Shown here: in pieces, positions 37,625 through 47,788 of the stretch | Position numbering within the stretch: the stretch's first letter is position 1 | How the letters are laid out: each line of letters starts with the position of its first letter | Assembly (NCBI RefSeq): GCF_000219915.2 | Contig: NC_017964.1 | Span: forward strand, 620,001-684,000 | Direction: 5' to 3' | From: Advenella kashmirensis WT001 | GTDB taxonomy: Bacteria; Pseudomonadota; Gammaproteobacteria; Burkholderiales; Burkholderiaceae_B | DNA: 64,000 nt | Notes under the pieces: model-generated | Told to the model about the DNA's origin: nothing | The model's database searches: none | The model's input: only the letters and a program-made list of their open reading frames with translations | Translations under genes and position numbers: made by a program

Positions 37625-38971
37625 ATGGAAAGTTTCGACTATGATTTTTTTGTAATCGGCGGCGGCAGCGGCGGGGTACGCGCCTCGCGCATGGCAGCAC
37701 AGGCCGGTGTCCGGGTGGCGGTGGCAGAAGGATCCGATCTGGGCGGAACATGTGTCAATGTCGGCTGCATTCCCAAGAAACTTTATAGTTATGCTGCGCA
37801 TTATCATGAAGCTTTTGAAGAGGCACGCGGTTTTGGCTGGAATGTCGGCGAGGCGACACTGGACTGGTCGGTCCTGAAAACCAACCGGGCCACGGAGATC
37901 TCCCGTCTTAACGGCATTTATCACTCGCTGATTACCAACGCCGGCGCGACCCTCTTGACTGGCTGGGCCGAGCTGGCCGGGCCCAATACCGTTCGCATGG
38001 ATGACGGCAAGACCTATACAGCAAAGCACATTTTGATTGCGACTGGCGGCTGGCCTGTCGTGCCCGATTTTCCCGGGCGCGAACATGTGATTACCTCAAA
38101 TGAAATTTTCGATGTCCCGCAGTTTCCGAAACGGCTGGTCGTGGTGGGTGCTGGCTATATTGCATGTGAATTTGCATCGATCTTCAATGGACTGGGCGCC
38201 CAGGTGCATATCGTGATCCGCCGCGATCGTATCCTGCGCGGCTTTGATGAAGAAATCTGCGCGTTCACTGCAAAGGAAATGGAAAAAGCCGGCGTGCATT
38301 TTCACTTTGAGACCAAAGTGGACGGCATCGACAAAGAGGGTGACGTTCTGTCAGTGAAATTGAATGACGGCACGACGCTGCAGGCCGACCAGGTGCTGTA
38401 TGCGACAGGACGCGCGCCCAATGTGCAAAAACTCAATCTTGAGTCTGCGGGCGTGCAGGTCAATCACAATGGCGCCATTCAGATTGACGAAAACTACCGG
38501 ACATCGGCCCCTTCCATTTATGCTTTGGGCGATGTGACCGACAGGATTCAACTGACGCCGGTTGCACTGGGCGAAGCCATGGTGCTGGTGGATCATCTGT
38601 TTGGCAAGGGTGTGCGTCGCATGAGTTATGAATTTATTCCGACTGCCATTTTCACCCATCCAAACGTGGGAACGGTGGGCTATAGTGAGCACGAAGCGCG
38701 CGAGAAGTATGGCGAGGTCACCATCTATCGTTCGGAATTTCGCCCCCTTAAGCATACGCTTAGTGGCAGCACTGCCAGAATGATGATGAAACTGATTGTC
38801 GACAAGAAATCCGATCGTGTAGTGGGTTTGCATATGGCCGGTGACGACGCAGGAGAAATCGTGCAGGGATTTGCCGTGGCCGTGCGCATGGGCGCAACCA
38901 AGGCGGACTTTGACGCGACCATTGGCATTCATCCGACCGCAGCGGAAGAGTTTGTGACCATGCGCGGATAA
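37625..38971 (+). CDS. gor: glutathione-disulfide reductase
   Basis: 448 residues from the ATG at 37625 (GGAG seven bases before); an upstream in-frame start at 37499 lacks support. FAD-binding IGGGSGGVRASRMAA, redox disulfide Cys43/Cys48 in GGTCVNVGCIPKKL, NADPH-binding VVGAGYIACEFA and the basic VIRRDRILRGFD that favours NADPH, and C-terminal HPTAAEEFV with the catalytic His. Reduces GSSG with NADPH. Length is normal. It neighbours a glutathione-type importer and 5-oxoprolinase genes in this window. The frame is intact. Confidence 0.93.
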   Translation: MESFDYDFFVIGGGSGGVRASRMAAQAGVRVAVAEGSDLGGTCVNVGCIPKKLYSYAAHYHEAFEEARGFGWNVGEATLDWSVLKTNRATEISRLNGIYHSLITNAGATLLTGWAELAGPNTVRMDDGKTYTAKHILIATGGWPVVPDFPGREHVITSNEIFDVPQFPKRLVVVGAGYIACEFASIFNGLGAQVHIVIRRDRILRGFDEEICAFTAKEMEKAGVHFHFETKVDGIDKEGDVLSVKLNDGTTLQADQVLYATGRAPNVQKLNLESAGVQVNHNGAIQIDENYRTSAPSIYALGDVTDRIQLTPVALGEAMVLVDHLFGKGVRRMSYEFIPTAIFTHPNVGTVGYSEHEAREKYGEVTIYRSEFRPLKHTLSGSTARMMMKLIVDKKSDRVVGLHMAGDDAGEIVQGFAVAVRMGATKADFDATIGIHPTAAEEFVTMRG

Positions 38972-38975
38972 TACA

Positions 38976-39005
38976 ACTGCCCCCGGCGCGATGTGTTGGG
39001 GCAGT
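38976..39005. terminator. inverted repeat after gor, possible terminator
   Basis: Arms ACTGCCCC (38976-38983) and GGGGCAGT (38998-39005) with a 14-base loop, five bases after the gor stop and before a convergent LysR gene. No T-run. Confidence 0.4.
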
Positions 39006-39131
39006 GCGGCGGTCATGCTTATTTGGCGTGGATGGGCGAGGGCGTACAGGGCTGATATTGCCTGTATGGTTTTATGGCATGGCTGTCGGCCTTCCCGCCA
39101 CATTTGCGCCAAACCATTGCGCCAAACCATT

Positions 39132-40036
39132 TCAACCCATATGGCTGTTCATATCAATGGCGCGAATAATTTGCGCAACCGCAAGCACCAGCTGTGATTG
39201 CGCCGCGGCGGTCGCGATGGCCAGGGTAAGATTATTGCGGATGACCGGCTCCACAATCGGCGCGCAGCTCAGGCGCGTGGGGCCGGGGATATCGCCCAGT
39301 GCAGAGCGCGGGATGATCGTGAAAACCGGCTCGTGCGAATAACTCAGGGTTTCCACAATCGTCTGCACAACGTCCACTTCGGCTACGACATTCAATTGCA
39401 CATTGCATTCTCTGCACGTCTGTTCAACCAGCGCGCGAATGGTATTGGGCGCGCTGGGCAGCACCAATGGATATTTATCCAGATCGGCAACGGCAATCGT
39501 TGCCGGCAGGACCGGCCCGCCGGCATGTGCGTGGGCCAGTACCAGCTCTTCCCGATACAGCGACTCTACCTGCATCAGTGAAGAGGGCGCGGGCTCGTAG
39601 AGCAGCGCCAGATCAACCTTATCCTTAAGCAGCCAATCACGTAACTGGGCGCTCAGGCCTTCGGCCAGCGTAATGGATGAGGCGGGAAACTGCGCCCGGA
39701 ACTGCTGCATGATATTGGGCGCCAGTCGTCGCGCAACGCGCGGCGGAATGCCCAGCCGCACCCGGCCCGGAGCCGAAGAACGAAAGTTGATCAGATCCTG
39801 TTTTGCTGCGTGGCCAGATGGTGCAGGGTGCGGGCATGGCCCAGCAGACGGGTGCCGGCTTCAGTCAGTTCTACCCCACGGCCCGTGCGAACCAGCAAAT
39901 GCTGTCCAAGTTCGGCCTCCAGCAATTGGATCTGCCGGCTTAGCGAGGGCTGTGACACATCAAGCATGTCCGCAGCGCGGGAAAAGCTGCGCTGTTCGGC
40001 AATCACGATGAAATACTGAAGCTGTTTGAGATCCAT
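39132..40036 (-). CDS. LysR-family transcriptional regulator, one frameshift
   Basis: The ATG at 40036 gives a typical LysR helix-turn-helix (KQLQYFIVIAEQRSFSRAADMLDVSQPSLSRQIQLLE). The frame slips at a run of four A on the minus strand (39801-39804): one more A reads QQKQDLINFRSSAPGRVRLG and joins the effector domain (LGIPPRVARRLAPN onward). Repaired length about 301 residues. Divergent from the SDR/SMP-30/Bug cluster with a candidate operator between, so probably its regulator. Confidence 0.87.
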
Positions 40037-40043
40037 GTGGCAA

Positions 40044-40066
40044 TGATATACGTTTTTTCGATATCA
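40044..40066. promoter_or_regulatory. candidate LysR operator (T-N11-A type)
   Basis: TGATAT (40044-40049), 11 bases, then ATATCA (40061-40066): dyad symmetry with the spacing classical for LysR sites, 8 bases upstream of the LysR start and 82 bases before the SDR start. Confidence 0.5.
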
Positions 40067-40147
40067 GAAGTCGCAAGGCGGGCCTTGATGATTCGCAGGC
40101 CCTCGCGCATCATGACTGTGATTAGACGATAACAGGGACAGCGAGCG

Positions 40148-40945
40148 ATGAGACGTCTGGAAAACAAAGTAGCAATCGTGACGGGAGCCGGCAGTGTGGG
40201 GCCCGGCTGGGGCAACGGTCGGGCGATTGCCTGGCGGTTTGCCAGCGAGGGCGCGCATGTTTTTGCCGTGGATATGAACCCCGATGCGTTAAATGAGACT
40301 GTGACCAAGGTTAATGAAGTCAACGGCACGATCCGAACCTGGACTGCAGATGTTACCTCGGCTGAGGCTGTTGAGCAGATGGTGCAGGCCTGCCAGGAGG
40401 CTTTCGGACGGGTCGATATTCTTGTCAACAATGTCGGTGGTTCAAAAAAGGGTGGCCCGGTCGCCCTGGATGAGCAGACATGGGACAGCCAGCTTGATTT
40501 CAATCTGAAAAGTGTTTTTCTGGGCTGCAAATATGTGTTGCCGATTATGGAACAGCAGGGTGCAGGGGCGATTGTCAACATTTCCTCCACATCCGGCATC
40601 CGCTGGACCGGCTCGGCGCAGGTCGGATATGCCAGCGCCAAAGCAGGCATTATCCAGTTGTCTCGCGTCGTGGCGGTGGAATATGCCAAGCGCAATATAC
40701 GGTGCAATACCGTGGTGCCGGGCCAGATGCACACACCAATGGTGGAAACACGTCTTGCAGGACAACGTGCAGGCGGCGATGTAAGTACGCTGCTTGCACA
40801 GCGCCAGGCACGTATTCCCCTGCCATTCATGGGTGATGGCATTGATACGGCCAATGCCGCGCTTTTTCTGGCTTCCGATGAGGCGCGCTTTATCACCGGC
40901 ACCGAAATCATTGTGGACGGAGGCATGAGTGCACGCTGCGACTGA
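40148..40945 (+). CDS. short-chain dehydrogenase/reductase
   Basis: 265 residues. Rossmann start VAIVTGAGSVGPGWGNGRAIA (an extended glycine loop with an insertion before GNGRAIA), NNVGG in the SDR NNAG position, active-site Ser in NISSTSG and the catalytic YASAKAG. End EIIVDGGMSAR is the usual SDR C-terminus. It oxidises a hydroxy group, possibly of a sugar or sugar acid since its neighbour is a lactonase. The next gene starts within its final codons. The frame is intact. Confidence 0.88.
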   Translation: MRRLENKVAIVTGAGSVGPGWGNGRAIAWRFASEGAHVFAVDMNPDALNETVTKVNEVNGTIRTWTADVTSAEAVEQMVQACQEAFGRVDILVNNVGGSKKGGPVALDEQTWDSQLDFNLKSVFLGCKYVLPIMEQQGAGAIVNISSTSGIRWTGSAQVGYASAKAGIIQLSRVVAVEYAKRNIRCNTVVPGQMHTPMVETRLAGQRAGGDVSTLLAQRQARIPLPFMGDGIDTANAALFLASDEARFITGTEIIVDGGMSARCD

Positions 40946-41876
40946 GACCCCCGTTCGCTATCCGGATCCTGCTGTGATTGCTTTGGACCCGCGCTTTCAT
41001 GCACTGACGCTGCCCCTGGCCGCGCTTGAGCGGCTGGCCGGCGGCAGTCGGTGGGCCGAAGGGCCGGTGTGGTTTGGCGACTGGAACTGTTTGCTATGGA
41101 GTGACGTACCGAATAACCGCATGATGCGGTGGGATGCTGCCACCGGCCAGAGCCAGGTGTTTCGCAGTCCGTCCAACCATGCCAATGGCAATACACGCGA
41201 TCGGCAAGGACGCCTGATCACCTGCGAGCATCTGTCGCGCAGGGTAACGCGCACCGAACCAGATGGCCGCATTACCGTCCTGGCCGACAGCTATCAGGGT
41301 AAGCCACTTAATTCACCCAATGATGTCGTGGTCAAGTCAGACGGTTCAGTGTGGTTTACCGATCCGCCGTTTGGCATCGTTGGCTACTATCAGGGTGAAC
41401 AGGCAGAGCAGCAACTGCCTGCTGCGGTCTATCGCATTGATCCGATTGACGGACACGTCGCACTGGTGACCGATGCCGTCAACGGCCCTAACGGTCTGGC
41501 ATTCTCTCCCGACGAATCACAATTGTACATAGTTGAATCGCGTGCCCAACCGCGTAACCTGCTGGCCTTTGATCTGAATGCCGACGGCACAGGTTTGCTT
41601 GCGCAGCGTGTGCTTTTTGATGCAGGTGAAGGCACGCCCGACGGCTTTCGGGTGGATGTCCATGGCAATTTGTGGTGCGGCTGGGGAATGGGCACGGCGC
41701 AACTTGACGGAGTCAGGGTATTTAGCCCGCAAGGCGAATTGTTGGGGCGCATTGCATTGCCCGAGCGGTGCGCCAATCTATGTTTTGGCGGTTTGCATCG
41801 GAATCGCCTGTTCATGGCGTCGTGTACGTCCATTTATTCACTGTTCGTCAATACGCAAGGGATTGCGGGTACCTGA
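40929..41876 (+). CDS. SMP-30/gluconolactonase family protein
   Basis: 315 residues starting at GTG 40929, inside the SDR stop region (overlap 17 bases). Six-bladed propeller marks: WAEGPVWFGDWNCLLWSDVPNN, RLITCEHLSRRV, LNSPNDVVVKSDGSVWFTDPPFGI, GPNGLAFSPDE, and FRVDVHGNLWCGW. Metal ligands are expected in EGPVW and SPNDVV. Lactonases of this family open sugar lactones made by the dehydrogenase step, so SDR plus SMP-30 suggests sugar acid catabolism. The frame is intact. Confidence 0.9.
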   Translation: MHAATETPVRYPDPAVIALDPRFHALTLPLAALERLAGGSRWAEGPVWFGDWNCLLWSDVPNNRMMRWDAATGQSQVFRSPSNHANGNTRDRQGRLITCEHLSRRVTRTEPDGRITVLADSYQGKPLNSPNDVVVKSDGSVWFTDPPFGIVGYYQGEQAEQQLPAAVYRIDPIDGHVALVTDAVNGPNGLAFSPDESQLYIVESRAQPRNLLAFDLNADGTGLLAQRVLFDAGEGTPDGFRVDVHGNLWCGWGMGTAQLDGVRVFSPQGELLGRIALPERCANLCFGGLHRNRLFMASCTSIYSLFVNTQGIAGT

Positions 41877-41894
41877 CGACATAAGGAGGAAGAC

Positions 41895-42875
41895 ATGTCC
41901 GGATTCGGAAAAAAATATATTAAATACGTGATGCCAGTTGCCGCTGTTCTGGGTCTTGCGCTCAGCCAGCATGCCCTGGCTGCATCTCCCGTCAGTGTCG
42001 TAGTGGCCTTTCCTGCTGGCGGTCCTGGCGATACGCTGGCCCGGGTGACCGGAAAAGAGCTGGAGGGCCAGCTTAAGAAAACAGTGGTGGTGGAAAATAA
42101 ACCGGGCGGCAACGGCGCCATTGCCGCCAGTACAGTGACCCGCGCAAAACCGGATGGCAATACGCTGTTTCTAAGCTCTACCGGTGCAATTGCCATCAAT
42201 CCGGCGCTGTACAAAAAGCTGATCTATGATCCGGCAAAGGATCTGCGGCCGGTAGCGTTGCTGGTTTCAACACCCGAAGTGCTGGTTGTGTCCAAAAAAA
42301 GCGGTATCACAAGTGTGAAGGAGTTGCTTGAAAAGGCCAAAAGCAATCCCGATGGTATCTCGCTGTCCACTTCCGGGGTAGGCAGCATGCCTCATATGGC
42401 GATTGCCCAGTTTCGCATTGCGACCAAAGCCAATACGCTGATTGTGCCCTTTGGCGGCGCCGCACCGGCAATTACCGCGACCATCGGTGGACAGGTTGAT
42501 GGCTTCTTTGGCGATGTGTCGGGCCTGGTGCAGCATATCAAGCAAGGCAGCCTGGTGCCTATCGGCGTGGCATCGGACAAGCGATCTGCGGCGCTGCCGC
42601 AGGTTCCCACTTTTGACGAACTGGGCATCAAAAATGTCCATGCGACCAACTGGTACGGTGTTTTTGCACCGGCCGGCACGCCTGACGAGAAAATAAAGGA
42701 ACTGAACCTGGCTTATCTAGCGGTCATGAAAACACCGGCAGTCGCACAATATGTGCAAACCTCCGGACTGGATACCGATGATCTGGAACCGGCACAGTTT
42801 GCGTCATTGATCGATCAGGACAGCAAAAAATGGGCTGATCTGATCAAGGCGGAAAATATCAAGATGAATCAATAA
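41895..42875 (+). CDS. Bug-family (TctC-like) periplasmic solute receptor
   Basis: 326 residues; AAGGAGG precedes the ATG. Signal peptide with cleavage after QHALA, then SPVSVVVAFPAGGPGDTLARV, VVVENKPGGNGAIAAS, LFLSSTGAIAINPALYKKLIYD, all Bug hallmarks. Probably binds a carboxylic acid related to the SDR/lactonase pathway. No TctAB partners nearby. The frame is intact. Confidence 0.91.
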   Translation: MSGFGKKYIKYVMPVAAVLGLALSQHALAASPVSVVVAFPAGGPGDTLARVTGKELEGQLKKTVVVENKPGGNGAIAASTVTRAKPDGNTLFLSSTGAIAINPALYKKLIYDPAKDLRPVALLVSTPEVLVVSKKSGITSVKELLEKAKSNPDGISLSTSGVGSMPHMAIAQFRIATKANTLIVPFGGAAPAITATIGGQVDGFFGDVSGLVQHIKQGSLVPIGVASDKRSAALPQVPTFDELGIKNVHATNWYGVFAPAGTPDEKIKELNLAYLAVMKTPAVAQYVQTSGLDTDDLEPAQFASLIDQDSKKWADLIKAENIKMNQ

Positions 42876-43085
42876 GGGGATCACTAACACAGGTGACGTC
42901 CAATCACGTTCACTGCCAGTGCAGATGACTGTCGCAATGACGATTTCAATGATCAATGCGCGCGACAGTGACCGACAGGGATCCATCTTGAACCATCATG
43001 GGCGGGGCTATAATGGCCGATTCATGTGCCAGTATGGAAGCAGGGTTGTACTGGCGCAGCAAACATGTATGTACGAGATGGCAAA

Positions 43086-43603
43086 ATGGCGAGAAATATC
43101 GAAATCAAGGCGCGTATTGCAAGTGTCAGTGATCTGGCGCAACAGGCGGCCACGTTGGCAACTGAATCACCTTGCGACATATTCCAGGATGATACGTTTT
43201 TCAAGTGTGATGAAGGTCGGCTCAAGCTCAGGCAATTTGCAGACGGGACAGGACAGCTTATTTTTTATCGGCGCCCGGATGAGGTCGGGCCGAAAGAATC
43301 ATTCTATGTGTTGTCAGAAACTGCGACGCCTGAATCGCTCAGAGAAGTGTTATCACTGGCCTAGGGCGTGATCGGTCGGGTAATCAAGCGACGTACGCTG
43401 TACATGGTAGGCAGAACGCGCGTTCACCTTGATCACGTAGAAGGCTGGGCCAGTTCATGGAGCTCGAGGTTGTGCTTGAAGACGGCGAGTCCACCGCCAG
43501 TGGCATGCAGCAAGCCGAATTATTGATGCAGCAATTGGGAATCCGCAGTTCGCAACTTATCGAAGGATCCTACTTCGATCTGTTGGCCCGCAAGCGTTTG
43601 TAA
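43086..43603 (+). pseudogene. CYTH-domain protein, in-frame stop plus frameshift
   Basis: The ATG at 43086 starts ARNIEIKARI, the EXEXK signature of CYTH proteins (class IV adenylyl cyclase/triphosphatase type), with CDEGRLKLRQF and QLIFYRRPDE following. A TAG interrupts at 43362-43364, yet the same frame continues with GVIGRVIKRRTLYMVG, RVHLDHVEG. A further one-base loss near 43445 separates the end (QFMELEVVLEDGES to LARKRL). Unlike other breaks here the TAG is not repaired by a single inserted base. It needs a substitution, or a paired C gain and G loss that would read LALGVIGRV. Confidence 0.75.
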
Positions 43604-43750
43604 TCTGATTTGCCTGCCACGCAATGTGCGATGACATGACGGTTGCATCAATGCAGCTGATAAACGTGATTGCTTGGCAAATGGCGATATTGCTTGCTGA
43701 AAATAGCGTACCGACAGCTGCATTCCCAAAAGCGGCCTGCAAAAAAAGCC

Positions 43751-44996
43751 TTAGCGAAAACGACTCAGGGAGAACGGCGCCAATTCGTTGGCGCTTGTCT
43801 GGCCAGCCATGGCACGCGCCAGCAGCCTGCCGGTATTGACCGAGCCGGTCAACCCAAGATGGCCATGTCCGAATCCGGTCCACAGGCCCGGCAAATTCGC
43901 GACAGGTCCGATGACCGGCAAAGAATCGGGCAGGCAGGGCCGATGTCCCAGCCAGGTGGTAAAGCCGCTGGTATCAAGGTTGTCCAGACCGGCCAGCGCG
44001 TGATCCTTGAGCAGCAGTGCGCGCTGCTGGTTCATCGGCTTGCCGGTGCCGCCAAATTCAACCGTACCGGCGATGCGCAATTGACCCTGCATCGGGTTCA
44101 TGAAGATCTTGCGATCGGCCAGCACCACAATGCGCGATAGCGTTACACCTGGATGTGGCGCCTGCAAATGGTAGCCGCGCTGGCTTTCCAGCGGCACCGA
44201 CAGATTCAGTGTCGCCAGCAGACCGCGCGAGCCCATGCCTGCACACACGACAACATGATCGGCTGGCCATGATTGTTCACCGCTGTGCAAATGCCACTTG
44301 TCGTTGCTGCGGCGCAGGCTGCTGATGCCGGCGTTGATAAATACAACGCCCTGGTCTGTATTTGCTTTGGCCAGGGCCTGTGAATACTGGAACGGATCGC
44401 TAACCCAGCCTTCATCCGGTAGAAACCAGCCGCAGCGATAAGTGTCACTCACTGCCGGCTCCAGTTCGGCAATGGCGGCGCGGTCCACCGACTGCATGGC
44501 CAGCCCGAAGTCGCCCTTGAGCTGCCAGGACGCCTTGTCCTTGTCACGGCTGTCGGCGTTCGGGTACAGGTGTAGCTGGCCTGTGGTTTTTATCAAATGG
44601 GCGCAGCGATATCGCGAGCCAGTTCCGTGTGATGACGCACCGATCCGGTCAGCAGATCATGAAGGGCCGCCGCGATCTGCCGCACGCGTTCTGGTCGTGA
44701 TGCAGCGATAAAGCGAGCAAACCAGGCATGGCCGGCAACAGGTATCCCAGCGGGACATGTAGCGCGCTGGTGCTGTCCAGCAGCATGGAGGCCGCCTGCC
44801 TGATGACACCGGGCATGGCCAAGGGGGCGACCGAGCCTTCGGACAGCGCACCGGCATTGCCGAAAGAGCATTGAGAGCCCGGGTCCTGCGCGTCAAAAAC
44901 AGTCACCTGCCAGCCCGCCTTTCGGAGGGCGTGCGCTGTACACAAACCGACAATGCCGGCGCCGATAATGGCAACTGAGTTGTTTTGCATGGACAT
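43751..44996 (-). CDS. dadA: FAD-dependent D-amino acid dehydrogenase (DadA-like), two frameshifts
   Basis: The start region VAIIGAGIVGLCTAHALRKAGW is a GxGxxG dinucleotide fold. Two losses break it: near 44725 (ATGCC needs one more C on the minus strand, reading PWFARFIAASRPERV) and near 44602 (GCTGCG needs one more G, reading AAAHLIKTTGQLHLYP). The rest is open: GYHLQAPHPGVTLSR, AGTVEFGGTGKPMN and the end WTGFGHGHLGLTGSVNTGRLLA. Length about 415 residues. Oxidises D-amino acids to 2-oxo acids at the membrane. Divergent from the PLP dehydratase. Start may instead be the ATG at 44990. Confidence 0.85.
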
Positions 44997-45129
44997 GGAT
45001 GCTTCTCGATCTGGCCTGATGGTGGCGTCCATTGTAACGGCTCAAACGCGGGTAGAATAGGCGGATTGAGATAAACCGGCAAGGTCATGACGTTTTGCGC
45101 GGCAGGGCCATTTCTGACACAGGAGCATT

Positions 45130-46101
45130 ATGCAGACACTGCCCACTTACACTGATGTTGTCGCCGCCGCCGAACGCATCAAAGGTTATGCGCACCGCAC
45201 GCCGGTGCTTCGTTCCAGGACCATTGACGCGCAACTGGACGCCAGCCTGTATTTCAAATGTGAAAACCTGCAACGCATTGGCGCATTCAAGTTCCGTGGC
45301 GCATTCAATGCGATCGCGACATTGAGCGAAGCACAACAGCGTGCAGGGGTGATTGCCTTTTCCTCGGGCAACCATGCCCAGGGCGTAGCGCTGGCCGCTT
45401 CCTTGCTCCAGGTCAAAGCCACCATCGTGATGCCGCTGGATGCACCGGCTGCCAAGCTGGCAGCAACACGCGGCTATGGCGCGCAGGTGGTGCAATATGA
45501 TCGTTATACCGAAGACCGGGCGGCCATTGCCACAAGGCTGGCACAGCAACATGGCTATACACTTATCCCACCCTATGACCACCCTGACGTGATCGCCGGC
45601 CAGGGGACGGCCGCCCTGGAACTGATGGAAGACACCGGGCCGCTAGATCTGCTTTTTGTCTGTCTGGGTGGCGGCGGATTGCTGTCGGGTTCGGCTCTGG
45701 CGGCGCGGGCGCTTGCCCCCGATTGCCAGATCTATGGCGTGGAACCACAAGCGGGCAATGATGGGCAACTGTCCCTGCGCGCCGGCCATATCGTGCGCAT
45801 CGACATGCCCAAAACCATTGCCGATGGTGCGCAAACGCAGTTTCTGGGCGACTACACTTTTCCCATCATTCAGCGCGAAGTGGCAGATATCCTGACTGTT
45901 ACGGATCAGGAGCTGATTCGTACGATGCGCTTTTATGCCGAGCGCATGAAAATGCTGGTCGAGCCTACCGGGTGCCTGTCGCTGGCCGGTGCTGCCAGTG
46001 CAAAAGACTTGGTGCGTGGCAAGCGCGTGGGCATTATTATTAGCGGTGGCAATGTGGACCTGGCCAATTTCTGCGCCTTGCTCGGCAGTGCCACTGATTA
46101 A
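45130..46101 (+). CDS. PLP-dependent threonine/serine dehydratase-type protein
   Basis: 323 residues. PLP lysine Lys54 in GAFKFRGAFNAI, FSSGNHAQGVALAA, GGGGLLSGSALA, and EPTGCLSLAGA near the end. It lacks the ACT-like regulatory part of IlvA, so it is the catabolic/serine racemase/3-hydroxyaspartate dehydratase type. Located divergent from dadA, fitting hydroxy- or D-amino acid breakdown. A GGAGC site lies before the ATG. The frame is intact. Confidence 0.89.
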   Translation: MQTLPTYTDVVAAAERIKGYAHRTPVLRSRTIDAQLDASLYFKCENLQRIGAFKFRGAFNAIATLSEAQQRAGVIAFSSGNHAQGVALAASLLQVKATIVMPLDAPAAKLAATRGYGAQVVQYDRYTEDRAAIATRLAQQHGYTLIPPYDHPDVIAGQGTAALELMEDTGPLDLLFVCLGGGGLLSGSALAARALAPDCQIYGVEPQAGNDGQLSLRAGHIVRIDMPKTIADGAQTQFLGDYTFPIIQREVADILTVTDQELIRTMRFYAERMKMLVEPTGCLSLAGAASAKDLVRGKRVGIIISGGNVDLANFCALLGSATD

Positions 46102-46113
46102 CGGAACGAACTC

Positions 46114-47438
46114 GTGAAAATGCGCACAGAACAGTCGATCGCTAATACCCCGGCACCGTTGCCGGAATGGCGGATGTTGATGGCTGGGCTGTGTGCCAGT
46201 CTGGTAGGCATCGGGCTGGCCCGGTTTGCCTATACACCATTGCTGCCGGCCATTATCAATGCACAATGGTTTTCTGCGTCCACAGCAGCCTATCTGGGTG
46301 CGGCCAATCTTGCGGGGTATCTGGCCGGCGCCCTGCTGGGTGTTGGTATCGCCCGGCAGACCGGGACACGAGCTGCCTTGCGACTAATGATGGTCCTGGC
46401 GACACTTGCTTTTTTTGCCTGCGCGCTGCCGGTATCGTTTATCTGGTTCTTTTTGTGGCGTTTTGTGTCAGGCGTCTCCGGTGGCGCCTTGATGGTGCTT
46501 GCCGCCACATCCATCCTGCCGTTCGTGCTGCCCTCGCGTCGCGGGCTGGCCAGTGGTGTAATATTTACCGGGGTGGGACTGGGCGTGGTCGCATCGGGCA
46601 CGCTGGTGCCGATGCTGCTGCAACTGGGTTTGACGCAAACATGGCTGGGTCTGGCGGTGTTGTCTTTATTGTTGACGCTTTTGGCCTGGTCCAGCTGGCC
46701 ATCGGCGCCGCCGGCAACAACAGTAACAACATCTACGTCAGTACCTGCAGCGGTTTCGACTGATGCTGCTCTAAACGCGCAACACCGCGCGGGCGATGCA
46801 GAGGCATCGATTCGTGATGACCCTGTGGGTATGCAGACCACGTCGCCACACCGGGAGTGCGCAGAAACCGATAGTCGTGCCCTGTATGTGTTGTATCTTG
46901 TTTACGGCCTCAATGCAGTCGGGCTGGTAGCGCACATGGTTTTCCTCGTGGATTATGTGGCGCGGGGGCTTGGCTGGGGCGTCAGTACCGGGTCGTTATT
47001 CTGGGTCATTTACGGTTTGGGGGCAGTGGCAGGGCCTCTGTGTACCGGAGCGGTGGCAGACCGTATTGGCTATGGATTGACCTGCGTGCGGCGTTGCTGC
47101 TGCAATTGCTTATGGTTATTCTACCGATTCTGAGCACGGCGCCCATCCTGCTTGGTATTTCCAGCTTCGCGGTAGGAGCGTTCACGCCGGGCATTGTGCC
47201 GCTGGTTCTGGGGCGTTTGCGCGAGATGCTGCCGCATTCCCCGACGCAGCAGAAAATCGCCTGGAGCAGGGCGACAACCGCTTTTGCGCTGATGCAGGCA
47301 GCCGCTGCCTATGCAATGTCATTTGTGTTTGCGCATTCCAATGGCCAGTATCTGCTGCTCTTTATGCTGGCCGCGGTGGCGCTGGCTATTGCATTTGTGA
47401 TGCTCATGCTATCGCCCGGGCCTAAGGCGCAACGCTAA
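46114..47438 (+). CDS. YbfB/YjiJ-family MFS transporter, one frameshift
   Basis: GTG start at 46114 (ATG at 46120 also possible), 12 bases after the dehydratase stop. About 441 residues after repair. Twelve-helix architecture; early LVGIGLARFAYTPLLPAII is the YbfB hallmark; a hydrophilic central loop (about residues 203-255). The frame slips at 47081: TTGACCTGCG with one more C reads GLTLRAALLLQLLMVILP. Substrate unknown, likely export of an amino acid or drug. Probably co-transcribed with the dehydratase. Confidence 0.84.
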
Positions 47439-47755
47439 AGGCAATTTTTTGGCCCGGGCCAGCGAGATTGCGTACCCGACCCATGAGCCGGCGCTTTGGC
47501 TACGCATTGCCTTGCTTGGTTCTTTACCGGTGCAAGAGGAAAGCGACGTCAGGCCGGCAAGGGCGCTGCCGTCAGCATTGTACTGTCGCGGCGTGCCCGT
47601 CGTTGACCACAGGTGCAATCATGCACGCTTGACCGCCGTTGCTGTTACATTTTTTAGTTCGTTTTAACTTGTCTATGTTATCCGCACAAAATAGTGTTGG
47701 AAAAATGCCAAATCATTGATTAATTATAAGAATTATTCCTTCTTGCTGCATCCGG

Positions 47756-47769
47756 CTTGTCTAGTAAAT
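47756..47769 (+). promoter_or_regulatory. imperfect PhnF-type operator upstream of phnC
   Basis: CTTGTCTAGTAAAT matches 11 of 14 positions of the perfect palindrome found at the phnF start (50738-50751). A further half-site CTTGTCTA lies at 47678-47685. Confidence 0.5.
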
Positions 47770-47788
47770 CGCCCCAAAAATGGCAAAA

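Noticed and set aside
47449..47667. 72-codon open frame upstream of phnC
   Set aside because: No ribosome site, no recognisable domain, and composition like random GC-rich sequence; part of the region acts as promoter.
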